DNA from: Cytobacillus sp. IB215665
Lineage (GTDB): Bacteria; Bacillota; Bacilli; Bacillales; SM2101
Direction: 5' to 3'
DNA: 64,000 nt
NCBI RefSeq assembly: GCF_033963835.1
Contig: NZ_JAXBME010000010.1
Coordinates: 124,001-188,000 of the forward strand
Positions 47,933 to 56,041 of the stretch are shown piece after piece. Position 1 is the first letter of the stretch, and each line of letters opens with the position of its first letter. Below the pieces are notes generated by a model. It did not search any database. It had not been told where the DNA came from and saw nothing but the letters and a program-made list of their open reading frames with translations. The translations under genes were made by a program, and so were the position numbers.

Positions 47933-48157
47933 ATGCCTAAAAAAGGAATGAATTTTGAGGAACATTCATATCATACAGATCCTACTAGCCAAGATGGAAT
48001 TCTAAATGATACAACGACTAACTCTGGTGCCTCAATTGGAGTTAGTATGGACGTAGATAAACAGAATCAAAATAATAAAAATCCGTTTCATTTAGACCTT
48101 AAAAAAGAAGAAAAGGCAGAAGTACAGCAAGAGGGGGTCAGACCCCCAGTGATTTAA
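47933..48157 (+). CDS. Small hydrophilic protein, unknown
   Basis: 74 residues, polar and rich in Asn, Asp, Gln and Lys (MPKKGMNFEEHSYHTDP..., NQNNKNPFHLDLKKEEKAE); probably disordered. An excellent ribosome site AAAGGAGGTG precedes the ATG. The last residues (GVRPPVI) are encoded by a GGGGGTCAGACCCCC palindrome, so the native C-terminus may have been changed. Family not recognised; a spore-associated role is possible but unsupported. Confidence 0.6.
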   Translation: MPKKGMNFEEHSYHTDPTSQDGILNDTTTNSGASIGVSMDVDKQNQNNKNPFHLDLKKEEKAEVQQEGVRPPVI

Positions 48158-48188
48158 TGTGGTGAACAGTTGGGGGATAAACCCCAAC
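48133..48188. repeat. GGGGGTCAGACCCCC element and following hairpin
   Basis: A perfect palindrome GGGGGTC-A-GACCCCC (48133-48147) leads into GATTTAATGTGG, then a second stem GTTGGGG/CCCCAAC (48169-48188). Shares GACCCC-A-TG-TTAATGTGG spacing with 63223-63251. It lies between converging genes and may end transcription. Confidence 0.65.
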
Positions 48189-48191
48189 TAT

Positions 48192-49091
48192 TTATATCTT
48201 AATATATTTTTTTGTAAGATGTTTAGGCATTGAGATTATGTCCGAATGAAAAAGAGCTGCCAAAAGTTCTACACCATCTATTACACCGATGCTAGGTTGT
48301 GTAAATAGATTTGGATCAACAAGGTAAACATTATTGTTGTTTACAGCTCTCAGTTGTTTCCAACCATCTAATTGTTGGAGTTGTTTTACTTCTTCAACGG
48401 CCTTTTTCCGATCATATCCGCACGGTGAAATAATTATTATTTCGGGATCATATTGCTTAAGGTCCTCCCATTTTATGGGGTTAGAGTGCCCTTCATTATT
48501 CGCAAAAATATCATCTCCCCCAGCTAAGTGTAATAAATCTGGAATCCAATGACCCGAGTTATAAATTGGGTTAATCCATTCCATGAAAAAAACTTGACTA
48601 TTTCTTCTGTTATTTTCCATCAATTTTCTTTGAATTCGATTAAGCCTATCTTTATAACCTTTAACTGCATCTATTCCTTTTTGTTCAGAACCAAGCTCCT
48701 TAGCAACTGTTATGACATTGTCAAAAATATCGTTAAGATTTTTTGGAATAAGCGGTACAATTTTTGGCTGCTTCGATAATTTGTATATAGCCTTTTCTAC
48801 ATAGGATGTTCCTATTTGGCAAACGTCACAAACGTGTTGAGTGAACATGATGTCGGGTTCAATTTGTTCAAGTAATTCTTGATCTATATAATAGAGCGAT
48901 TTTTGTTCTTTCATATATTCAGAGACAGTTTCATTAATTTCTGAAGAGGTCAATTGGTTATCTTCTAATACCGATCTAACTACTTTTGGTTTAGAAGATG
49001 GGCACTCAAACGTAACCCCGCTTATAAATTGATCTAAGCCTAAAGTATTAATCATATCGGTTGCTGCTGGAACACAGGATACAACTTTCAT
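48192..49091 (-). CDS. BtuF-like cobalamin/corrinoid-binding protein, no signal peptide
   Basis: 299 residues with the periplasmic-binding-protein class III fold of BtuF-like proteins: starts MKVVSCVPAATDMINTLGL, with EQIEPDIMFTQHVCDVCQIG and MEWINPIYNSGHWIPDLLHLAGG. Canonical BtuF is exported, but here the first residues are already the first strand of the fold and no signal peptide or lipobox is visible, so it is likely cytoplasmic. No ABC transporter genes or cobalamin riboswitch flank it. Role uncertain. Confidence 0.75.
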   Translation of the reverse strand: MKVVSCVPAATDMINTLGLDQFISGVTFECPSSKPKVVRSVLEDNQLTSSEINETVSEYMKEQKSLYYIDQELLEQIEPDIMFTQHVCDVCQIGTSYVEKAIYKLSKQPKIVPLIPKNLNDIFDNVITVAKELGSEQKGIDAVKGYKDRLNRIQRKLMENNRRNSQVFFMEWINPIYNSGHWIPDLLHLAGGDDIFANNEGHSNPIKWEDLKQYDPEIIIISPCGYDRKKAVEEVKQLQQLDGWKQLRAVNNNNVYLVDPNLFTQPSIGVIDGVELLAALFHSDIISMPKHLTKKYIKI

Positions 49092-49239
49092 AAATATCTT
49101 CCTTTCAAAATACTACTATTGATTAGTAAACTTTATCGTATTTAGGATGTGACCATATTGATAGGGCTGGATTGGACCAATTGATAGCTTTCATGCTTAA
49201 GAGATAACATGTATTCAATTTACATACGACATCTTTTTA

Positions 49240-49645
49240 GATACTTTTATAGCTCTTATTACGCAAAGCACCAATTAATTTGATGTGAAAACAACATTAG
49301 TTAAGGTTTTTTTCAAAAACTATTTCTTTTTTTAATTAGCAACTGGTGTGTATTCTTTATGATTGTTCAAGTCTTTAAAGGTGAAAAGATGCCCCGAATA
49401 TTAAATAAATACGTGTTCAGCTCTTATTACGCAAAGCACCAATTAATTTGATGCGAAAACAACATTAGTTAAGGCTTTTTTTAAAAACTTTATCGCTTTC
49501 ATTTAAATTTAAGGAACTAATGCTTATTTTATGTTTTTTCAAGTAGCAACAGATGAAAAGATGCCCCGAACATTAAATAAATATACGTGTTTAGTTTTTA
49601 TTACGCAAAGCAACAATTTATGCGGAATCTGAGCATTATTTAAAA
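49240..49645 (+). repeat. Compound array of MITE-like repeat units (copy 12)
   Basis: Right-end sequence GCTCTTATTACGCAAAGCAC occurs at 49252 and again at 49420, nearly identical for about 50 bases, a period of 168. A third, more diverged right end is at about 49598. GATGCCCCGAATATTAAATA (49389) and GATGCCCCGAACATTAAATA (49559) repeat with period 170. The array fills much of the 49092-49843 gap. Confidence 0.75.
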
Positions 49646-49843
49646 TAGCAACATCGTTTTCGACAAGAGATTAATAAATTCTATTAGGATATTATGTAAC
49701 AAGTTTTAGTAGTTGAGGGTTACATTTCAAAAGAATGTGTGTATTATTATACTTTATTTTATCACTATTTATAAGAATAATCCCCATACCAAAGAGCACC
49801 TTAGACTCATAGAATACATTATGACATAAATGAGGGGAATAAA

Positions 49844-51235
49844 ATGAGAAAACAAGTATGTAAGTGTATACAAAGCGTTGAAGAGACATTAATTAATACA
49901 AAACAATTTACATTAAATCCTAATACATCTGGCAGTGTTGAGAAAGAGATCCCTTTGTCACCACAATTTCTCCAATTAGCAGAACTGCAGCTAAAAGATG
50001 TAAGAATGACAGACAAAGTATCTATTCATGCAACTGTTGGTTCTAGAGTAGAAGAGTTAAGTGGAGACGCAGATATAATTTATAAAGTTTATAGAAATGT
50101 GATTAGTGAAGCCAATATTGTATTTAGTGGTAGAGTTGAATTAGATGATAATCAAAATGATTTTAGCATTGATAGCTTTTTTCATGTAGATGTAAAACCG
50201 TCAATTGGCAATGTGAAGTATATCCTTACCGTTGAGCTTATAGAACAAAGTCAAGAACAGGTTTTTGTAGTTGGTCCTATTACTTTTGTTATAGAGCAAA
50301 TTAGAGCAGAACTAAATAGCAAATGCATGTGTACTCAACCCGTTAAACAGACAGTTGTAGATTTGAATCACATAGTTTTATCACCGAACGAGTCTGGAAG
50401 TTTCAAAGATGGGATGATTCCTGTAGGACCAATGTTTTTAAGATTGGCAGAGTTATCTTTAGATCAAATAACACCAAATGATATTGTTCTCTTGATGACT
50501 ACCGTAGGTACAGAAGCGCTTATGCAAAGTCCAATATTGTTGTATAAAATATTTCGGAATTCGGTTAATGATGCTAATCTCATTTTTAGTTCAAGAACGG
50601 AAATAGATGAAACACTTCAAGATGAGTTTAGTATTGATAGCTTCATTCATGTAGATCTTAAACCAACATTAGGAAAGGTAAAATACATCCTTACTGTTGA
50701 GGTTGAAACATCTTTTAATGACGAAGCTTCTGTAATTGGACCACTATCTTTTGTGATTCAGCAAATTAGAACAAAGCAAGGTGGTAAATGCTCATGTAAC
50801 CTAGCTTCTAATATACAGCTAGTCGATGTGAATCAGTTCGTATTACCAACAAATGTATCTGAGAGTATTTTGATGGACATAGGTATGGGCCCGCTGGAAT
50901 TGGCACGTTCATCTTTTGAAAAAATAAGACCGAGCGACTTGATCGTAATAAATGCTACTGTTGGAGCAAAAGTTTCAGAAGGTGGAGGTAATCCTGATTT
51001 GTTATATAAGGTGTATAGGAATTCTATCGTTGCTTCTAATCTTATCTTCAGTGCTAAAAGTGAACTAGATGAGGATGGTAATGATTTTGCGATAGATAGC
51101 TTTACTCATGTAGATACAAAACCGACGCTAGGGAAAGTATCATATATACTCACAGTTGAAAACATTGAAGCTAATACACAAGCACAAGTCATAGGACCTA
51201 TCACATTCAAGTTAGACCAGTATAGGAAAATATAA
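49844..51235 (+). CDS. Triple-repeat protein with CxC at each repeat
   Basis: Not assigned to a family. 463 residues in three tandem repeats of about 150-155 residues, starting at about 6, 161 and 316, each opening with a CxC pair (CKC, CMC, CSC). Each holds V-L-P-N-S-G-S, LAELxL, a TVG strand, LYKVYRNS, then ELDExxxDFSIDSFxHVDxKPTLGKVKYILTVE and GPITFxIxQIR. It is beta-rich, with no signal peptide or membrane segment. ATG after GAGGGG. The style (repeated beta domain plus Cys pairs, no export signal) suits a spore surface or other self-assembling protein, but that is inference. Confidence 0.8.
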   Translation: MRKQVCKCIQSVEETLINTKQFTLNPNTSGSVEKEIPLSPQFLQLAELQLKDVRMTDKVSIHATVGSRVEELSGDADIIYKVYRNVISEANIVFSGRVELDDNQNDFSIDSFFHVDVKPSIGNVKYILTVELIEQSQEQVFVVGPITFVIEQIRAELNSKCMCTQPVKQTVVDLNHIVLSPNESGSFKDGMIPVGPMFLRLAELSLDQITPNDIVLLMTTVGTEALMQSPILLYKIFRNSVNDANLIFSSRTEIDETLQDEFSIDSFIHVDLKPTLGKVKYILTVEVETSFNDEASVIGPLSFVIQQIRTKQGGKCSCNLASNIQLVDVNQFVLPTNVSESILMDIGMGPLELARSSFEKIRPSDLIVINATVGAKVSEGGGNPDLLYKVYRNSIVASNLIFSAKSELDEDGNDFAIDSFTHVDTKPTLGKVSYILTVENIEANTQAQVIGPITFKLDQYRKI

Positions 51236-51500
51236 ATTTCTAATTAATGATATCTTAGACTAGTATTTAACAATTCTAGTCTTACATAACAACTACTAAT
51301 TCGAAATAATGTTTGACTTCTTACAACGATATTTTCAATTGTAGTGAAAATTAGACAAACGCAACATTATATACACAATAGTTACAGTAAAAATATATAA
51401 TTAATGTAAAAATATTCATAATCATAGTTGTATAGGACTACTGGTTTAAGAAGAAATACTAGAACTATCGATTCTATAAAGGGAAATTTTAATGTAATTA

Positions 51501-51529
51501 TTGACTATAAATTTCAAAGATGTTAAATT
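51501..51529 (+). promoter_or_regulatory. Promoter of the lipase gene
   Basis: TTGACT (51501-51506), 17-nt spacer, TAAATT (51524-51529); start of transcription near 51536. Confidence 0.55.
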
Positions 51530-51559
51530 TTAAAAAAATTCAAACAATAGAGGTGTGCG

Positions 51560-52897
51560 ATGAAAATATATGGAATGATTGGCTTTTGTGTTATTAGTTT
51601 GGTTCTTTTTGTAAGCCCTTACAACGTTGGTGCTGAGCAAATTTCTTCATTTAAGAATAGTAATTTTGCAACTCTTAGTGATCAATTAACTGACCCAGAA
51701 CCATTTCCTCAAAATCTATTACCAAGTGAAAAAAGCTTAGCTAGGATAAATCATTACCCAATTGTACTAGTTCATGGATTAGTAGGATGGGGACGTGATG
51801 AGCTACTAGGTTTTCGATATTGGGGTGGATTAACAGATATTGAAAAAGATCTAAATTCCTATGGTTATGAAACATACAGTGCAGCAGTTGGGCCATTTTC
51901 AAGCAACTGGGATAGAGCCAGTGAGTTGTATGCTCAAATCAAAGGAGGAACAGTTGATTACGGTGAGGCACATTCACTTGAGCACGGTCATGATCGGTAC
52001 GGTAGAACATATAGTGGTTTTTATCCTGAATGGGGAGAGGTGAATTCCACTACCGGAACGGTGAATAAAATACATTTAGTTGGTCATAGTTTAGGTGGTC
52101 AAACGATTCGTTTATTAACACAGCTTTTGGAACATGGTGACGAAAATGAATTAGCTTTAACTGATTCAAACGACATATCGTCTCTTTTTAAGAAAGAGAA
52201 TGCTTCAATGGTTAGTAGTGTGTTTACTATCTCATCACCACATGATGGATCTACGGCTACAAGGTTAGTAGACAGTTTCTTTCCAATGACAAAGGAGATA
52301 ATAGCTTTAGCTGCTAGTTTAACAGGGAAAACTGACAATATTTTATATGATTTTAAGCTAGATCAATGGGGACTAAAAAGAAGAGAAGGAGAAACATTTG
52401 AAAGCTATGCTAATCGCGTATATAACAGTTCTATTTGGAATGATACGAAAGATACTGCAGAATGGGATGCCAGCCCAGAAGGTGCAAGTGAAATAAACAG
52501 CTGGGTTTCAGCACAACCTAGTACATATTATTTTTCAGTTTCCACGGAACAAACTTACCCATCTATATGGTCAGGAAATCATAAACCTGAATTATTTATG
52601 AACCCAATATTATACGTTCTTAGTGATTTTCTTGGGAAATATACAGAAAACGGAAGTATTACTATTAATAGTGACTGGTGGAAGAATGATGGGGTAGTCA
52701 ATACAAATTCTATGGATGGACCAACATTAGGATCAACAGACGAGATAGTATTTTACGAAGGATTACCAGAAAAAGGAATATGGAATTATTTAGGTGAATT
52801 CAATTCAACAGATCATATTGATATTGTTGGCATTGGCTTATATGATGTACGTAGTTGGTATCGTTCTGTTGCTGATTTGTTAGGCTCATTACAATAG
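51560..52897 (+). CDS. Secreted triacylglycerol lipase (family I.5/I.6-like)
   Basis: 445 residues. A signal peptide (about 1-25, ending YNVGA) indicates secretion. Alpha/beta-hydrolase with HGLVGWGRDELLGF (oxyanion region), nucleophile Ser177 in VGHSLGGQT, catalytic Asp377 (WKNDGVVN) and His419 (STDHIDIVG). The zinc-site region EHGHDRYGRTYSGFYPEWG is typical of Geobacillus and staphylococcal lipases. It hydrolyses long-chain triglycerides outside the cell; released fatty acids could feed the degradation genes from 56 kb onward. Ribosome site AGAGGTG. Confidence 0.93.
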   Translation: MKIYGMIGFCVISLVLFVSPYNVGAEQISSFKNSNFATLSDQLTDPEPFPQNLLPSEKSLARINHYPIVLVHGLVGWGRDELLGFRYWGGLTDIEKDLNSYGYETYSAAVGPFSSNWDRASELYAQIKGGTVDYGEAHSLEHGHDRYGRTYSGFYPEWGEVNSTTGTVNKIHLVGHSLGGQTIRLLTQLLEHGDENELALTDSNDISSLFKKENASMVSSVFTISSPHDGSTATRLVDSFFPMTKEIIALAASLTGKTDNILYDFKLDQWGLKRREGETFESYANRVYNSSIWNDTKDTAEWDASPEGASEINSWVSAQPSTYYFSVSTEQTYPSIWSGNHKPELFMNPILYVLSDFLGKYTENGSITINSDWWKNDGVVNTNSMDGPTLGSTDEIVFYEGLPEKGIWNYLGEFNSTDHIDIVGIGLYDVRSWYRSVADLLGSLQ

Positions 52898-53180
52898 TAA
52901 GAATGCCCAAGCAATGAGACTTTTATTAATTAACCAAGGATGTCCTTGATTGTTGATCATCGTATAAAATATGTCTTAAGGATTTTTTGGGTCTGTGAAA
53001 CGATAGAAGTCGTATAAACTTACCATCTAGCTGTCAATTATGGTGAAAATACAAGAAAAATTAATAATAGGAAACATAATGAAAAAATTATACGATCGGT
53101 GTAGGCCTTGCTCCATAACAATTTATATCACTTGAATACAATGAATGTATCAATGTTTTTAGAACGGTGGTGCAAGGCGG

Positions 53181-53759
53181 GTGGTGACTGAGGGGAAAGA
53201 ATTAGAAGTTCTTGGAGCGTGGATTCAAGTTGTTGGGAGTGTCATAGCTGCAATTGGGCAATCTGGACGGGTTGATGAACAAGCCGTTAATGACCAACTT
53301 ATTGTGCTAGGAAATTCTTTAAAAGCTGTAGGGAACTCTTTTAGAGCTATAGGAAGAGAACAACAACAACTAGCTGAAAATAATAAAGGTAATGATTTGA
53401 TTATTTTTGGGAATTGGTTACTAGCAGGAGGGTCTGCTGCAAGTGCTGTAGGTGCTGGAATAATGGAGGCACAAAATGAAGATGAAGGTTTGCAAATTGG
53501 AGTGATTGGTAATAGTGTACAATCACTAGGGGCTTCATTCGGCGCAGTGGGTGCTGTTGTTAGGTCATCAGATCTGTTGGCTCTAGGAAACAGCATTCAA
53601 TCTTTAGGTGCGGCATTGTTAGCAATTGGTATTCTTTACATAATAAATGGGAAAGAGAAAATGGGAAGAATTTTGTCAAGTTTAGGTAGTTGGCTTCAAG
53701 CTATTGGAGCATCTATTACAGCGATTGCACTTACTAAAACGTTAAACAATAATCGTTAA
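53181..53759 (+). CDS. Glycine-zipper repeat protein, DUF6944-like (paralogue 2)
   Basis: 192 residues, the same length and six-repeat order as the protein at 33046. Repeats include LGAWIQVVGSVIAAIG, LGNSLKAVGNSFRAIG, IGNSVQSLGASFGAVG and LGSWLQAIGASITAIA. The GTG at 53181 is used here; GTG 53184 is an alternative with AAGGCGG close upstream. Likely to insert into or line a membrane, or to pack as a coat component; function unknown. Confidence 0.7.
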   Translation: MVTEGKELEVLGAWIQVVGSVIAAIGQSGRVDEQAVNDQLIVLGNSLKAVGNSFRAIGREQQQLAENNKGNDLIIFGNWLLAGGSAASAVGAGIMEAQNEDEGLQIGVIGNSVQSLGASFGAVGAVVRSSDLLALGNSIQSLGAALLAIGILYIINGKEKMGRILSSLGSWLQAIGASITAIALTKTLNNNR

Positions 53760-53839
53760 TTTCTTTATATAGCTAGCTAATTTTTATGAGATCGATAAAG
53801 TTTGCTTATAACAAGAAAAAGTTTCATAAAACCCTCTTT

Positions 53840-53952
53840 GACTCTTTTCGTATTCTTCGTTGCTCCTGGTGAATATTGAAATGATTCTCCGAATTTTAGT
53901 TGTGTACGTGTTTTTCTTTACTAGAAAAAACAACAATTAGTGCTAAAACAGT
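53840..53952 (+). repeat. MITE-like dispersed repeat, copy 13
   Basis: GACTCTTTTCGTATTCTTCG at the left, GAAAAAACAACAATTAGTGC at the right, with TTGTGTACGTGTTT between. No gene in the surrounding 53760-54110 gap. Confidence 0.7.
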
Positions 53953-54110
53953 AAACAGTATATATAAAATCAACCGGAGTAAAAGAAAATGCACTCCGGC
54001 TTATCAAAAATTTTTAGTAGTCAGGTTCCTCAATAGAGCCACACAGTAAATGTAGTCTATTCTTTTGATCCACGATGTTCAAACTCTTTATCATTGAGAT
54101 GATTTATAAG

Positions 54111-54506
54111 CTAATTATCATAAGTCACGTATGTGTTTGCTACAAAATCATGTATCGCGCGATTATCTTCACGCAACAGAACCATAAATATACTGACAAT
54201 AATGCCTATACCAAGTGTTAAACCATATACGATTCCTGCAATTATGACACGCAAAACCATAGTCACTAGGTGAACATTCGTACCATCTATTTTAACAATT
54301 CGGATACCTACTATTTTTTTTCCGACTGTGTATCCCTTCCAAAAAACAGGAAGTAAGGTCCCGTATATTACTTCGAATTGGTTTAGTAGGAAACTCTGTT
54401 CATTGAAAATGTAATATGCGATAAAGGTAATTGGTAAACCAATAAGTAACCAATCAAATAATAATGCGGCAAGACGTATACTAAAGCCTGCTGAGTTTTC
54501 GGACAT
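54111..54506 (-). CDS. RDD family membrane protein
   Basis: 131-residue membrane protein of the RDD family with three or four hydrophobic segments. Family hallmarks: AGFSIRLAALLFDWLLIGLP near the start, WKGYTVGKKIVGIRIVKIDG in the middle and REDNRAIHDFVANTYVTY at the end. Some relatives are Na+/H+ antiporters or quality-control factors; the role here is unknown. Confidence 0.85.
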   Translation of the reverse strand: MSENSAGFSIRLAALLFDWLLIGLPITFIAYYIFNEQSFLLNQFEVIYGTLLPVFWKGYTVGKKIVGIRIVKIDGTNVHLVTMVLRVIIAGIVYGLTLGIGIIVSIFMVLLREDNRAIHDFVANTYVTYDN

Positions 54507-54729
54507 TTAACTTCACCCCAATATTATTACAGTCACAGCATCTTTATAGCATATTACAGTTATAACTGCTTGGTGTATAAGGAGAGTAAATTTAATATCC
54601 AAATGTTTATATTTTGTCACATATGTAAATCATAGTCTGTCCTCTCGCTTATGCCATAAGGCAAGCATACATTTAGGGAGTATCTGAAAAATACAAGTAT
54701 AGTTTAAGACTCCACTTATAATTGAAGGA

Positions 54730-54869
54730 TATTTTCGTAAATATTATTGCAATTATCACGAGTTTTGTACTTAAAGAAGTGGCTTTAAATGCTAGTTATC
54801 ATGTTACAGAAGAAGAGATGATCCGAACGCTCGTTTTGTATGTGTTTATTTGCTAAAACGAAAACAGAC
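54730..54869 (+). repeat. MITE-like dispersed repeat, copy 14 (diverged)
   Basis: ATTTTCGTAAATATTATTGC at the left, AGAGATGATCCGAACGCTCG in the core, TGCTAAAACGAAAACAGAC at the right. Confidence 0.55.
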
Positions 54870-54921
54870 TTATGTGTATTTTTACGTAGTTTAATATTGT
54901 ATAAATATTCAGTGAAAAAAC

Positions 54922-54950
54922 TTGCGTATCTATGATTTACATAATATGAT
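54922..54950 (+). promoter_or_regulatory. Promoter of the SRPBCC gene at 55014
   Basis: TTGCGT (54922-54927), 17-nt spacer, TATGAT (54945-54950). Confidence 0.6.
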
Positions 54951-54960
54951 AGAATTATCA

Positions 54961-54980
54961 AACATACCAACCGGTTAGTT
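54961..54980. promoter_or_regulatory. Probable TetR-type operator 1
   Basis: AACATACCAACCGGTTAGTT, centred on the AACCGGTT palindrome, sits at the expected transcription start right after the -10 box. It aligns with AACATACTAACTAGTCAGTA at 58707, upstream of the hydroxyacyl-CoA dehydrogenase gene. Confidence 0.55.
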
Positions 54981-55013
54981 CAAATATACATAGGACAAGA
55001 ATGAGGGGGAGTT

Positions 55014-55472
55014 ATGTTGATATTCCTAGCAGAAAAACAAGAAGAAATTAACAGACCAATAGAAGATGTATATAATTATGTAATTAATATGGAGAATTTC
55101 GGTAAATGGTTTCCTAATGTAATAGAAATGACCTCTAATAATAAGCTAGCTCACGGTGAAATAGGGAAAAAATATACTGAGCAAACGAGACTACCCTTCA
55201 ATATAAAAAAATCAATACCAATCACTGTCATTGAATCAGCACATAATTCAAAGTTCGTAACTGATGGTGATTTTCCACCTTTGATGGAAAGAATGACAGT
55301 TACTTTTTCGGCTAAAGCAATAGATAGTACCCTTGTAACTTGGAAAATGGAAAGTAGAAACCATTCGAGGTTAGCCAATATTTTCTTTATGCCACTAGCA
55401 AAAATAATAATTAAAAATCGAGCAGAAAAGGGTATGTTGAAGCTTAAACAAGAGCTTGAAAAGTCATCTTAA
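55014..55472 (+). CDS. SRPBCC (START-like) family protein
   Basis: 152 residues, same type as the protein at 1881: EKQEEINRPIEDVYNYVINMENFGKWFPNV, then strands and a C-terminal helix (KIIIKNRAEKGMLKLKQELE). It may bind a hydrophobic ligand such as a fatty acid or lipid. GAGGGGGAG precedes the ATG. A probable operator at its promoter resembles the one before the beta-oxidation dehydrogenase, which ties it to lipid metabolism. Confidence 0.75.
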   Translation: MLIFLAEKQEEINRPIEDVYNYVINMENFGKWFPNVIEMTSNNKLAHGEIGKKYTEQTRLPFNIKKSIPITVIESAHNSKFVTDGDFPPLMERMTVTFSAKAIDSTLVTWKMESRNHSRLANIFFMPLAKIIIKNRAEKGMLKLKQELEKSS

Positions 55473-56041
55473 TTTACAATTGAACTCCTTTAAATGAACT
55501 TGAATTCGTTAAAGGACATTCTTTTCTATATAACTAAAGAATCTATATCTATGTGAGGTTTCTAAAACTTTCATACAGTTGTAAAACACATTTCCTAAGC
55601 TTTGTTGTTATTTCTCTAGTTAGAATAGTTAGAAGTTATTTTATATAAATTACCAATTTTGACAAGCTTACACGAAGGCTAGTTGATTACATGTCTATGT
55701 CATAGGCCAATTATATAATTATTAATAACATAGTCATTATAGAATATTTTTTAAAGTTCTGTATGGTTATTAAATGACAAATGACTAGACATTTATCAAT
55801 CGTTATCGTATTGGAGGTGATAGTATAAAAATGTGAATCTATCATGAATATTGAAAACTACGCATAAATTGTAAAAACAAAAAATCATCAAAACAATATA
55901 TTATCTTTCGTTAATGGATGAAATGCAGCAAATACCCTATCAAAATTATTTTTCATAAAAGTAAGTTGTTAGATACGTGAGAATAAATTGTCTTACATCT
56001 GAGGGTTAACTTAGAAAAAATAATAACTTGGGGGTTGTTTC
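55473..56041. other. Non-coding gap before the acyl-CoA ligase
   Basis: A TCCTTTAA/TTAAAGGA stem (55487-55515) could end the SRPBCC transcript. AAATGACTAGACATTT (about 55780) is an imperfect palindrome that might be another regulator site. Otherwise no gene. Confidence 0.35.

Noticed and set aside
48192-49200. Cobalamin riboswitch before the BtuF-like gene
   Set aside because: No B12-box-like sequence or room for the fold in the upstream region.
49240-49645. CRISPR-like tandem repeats
   Set aside because: The units are about 170 bp and belong to the dispersed repeat family; no 25-40 bp direct repeats with unique spacers and no cas genes.
53225-53596. 123-codon antisense ORF
   Set aside because: Mirror of the glycine-zipper gene; the Ser/Pro/Ala-rich translation is what the repeats give in antisense.
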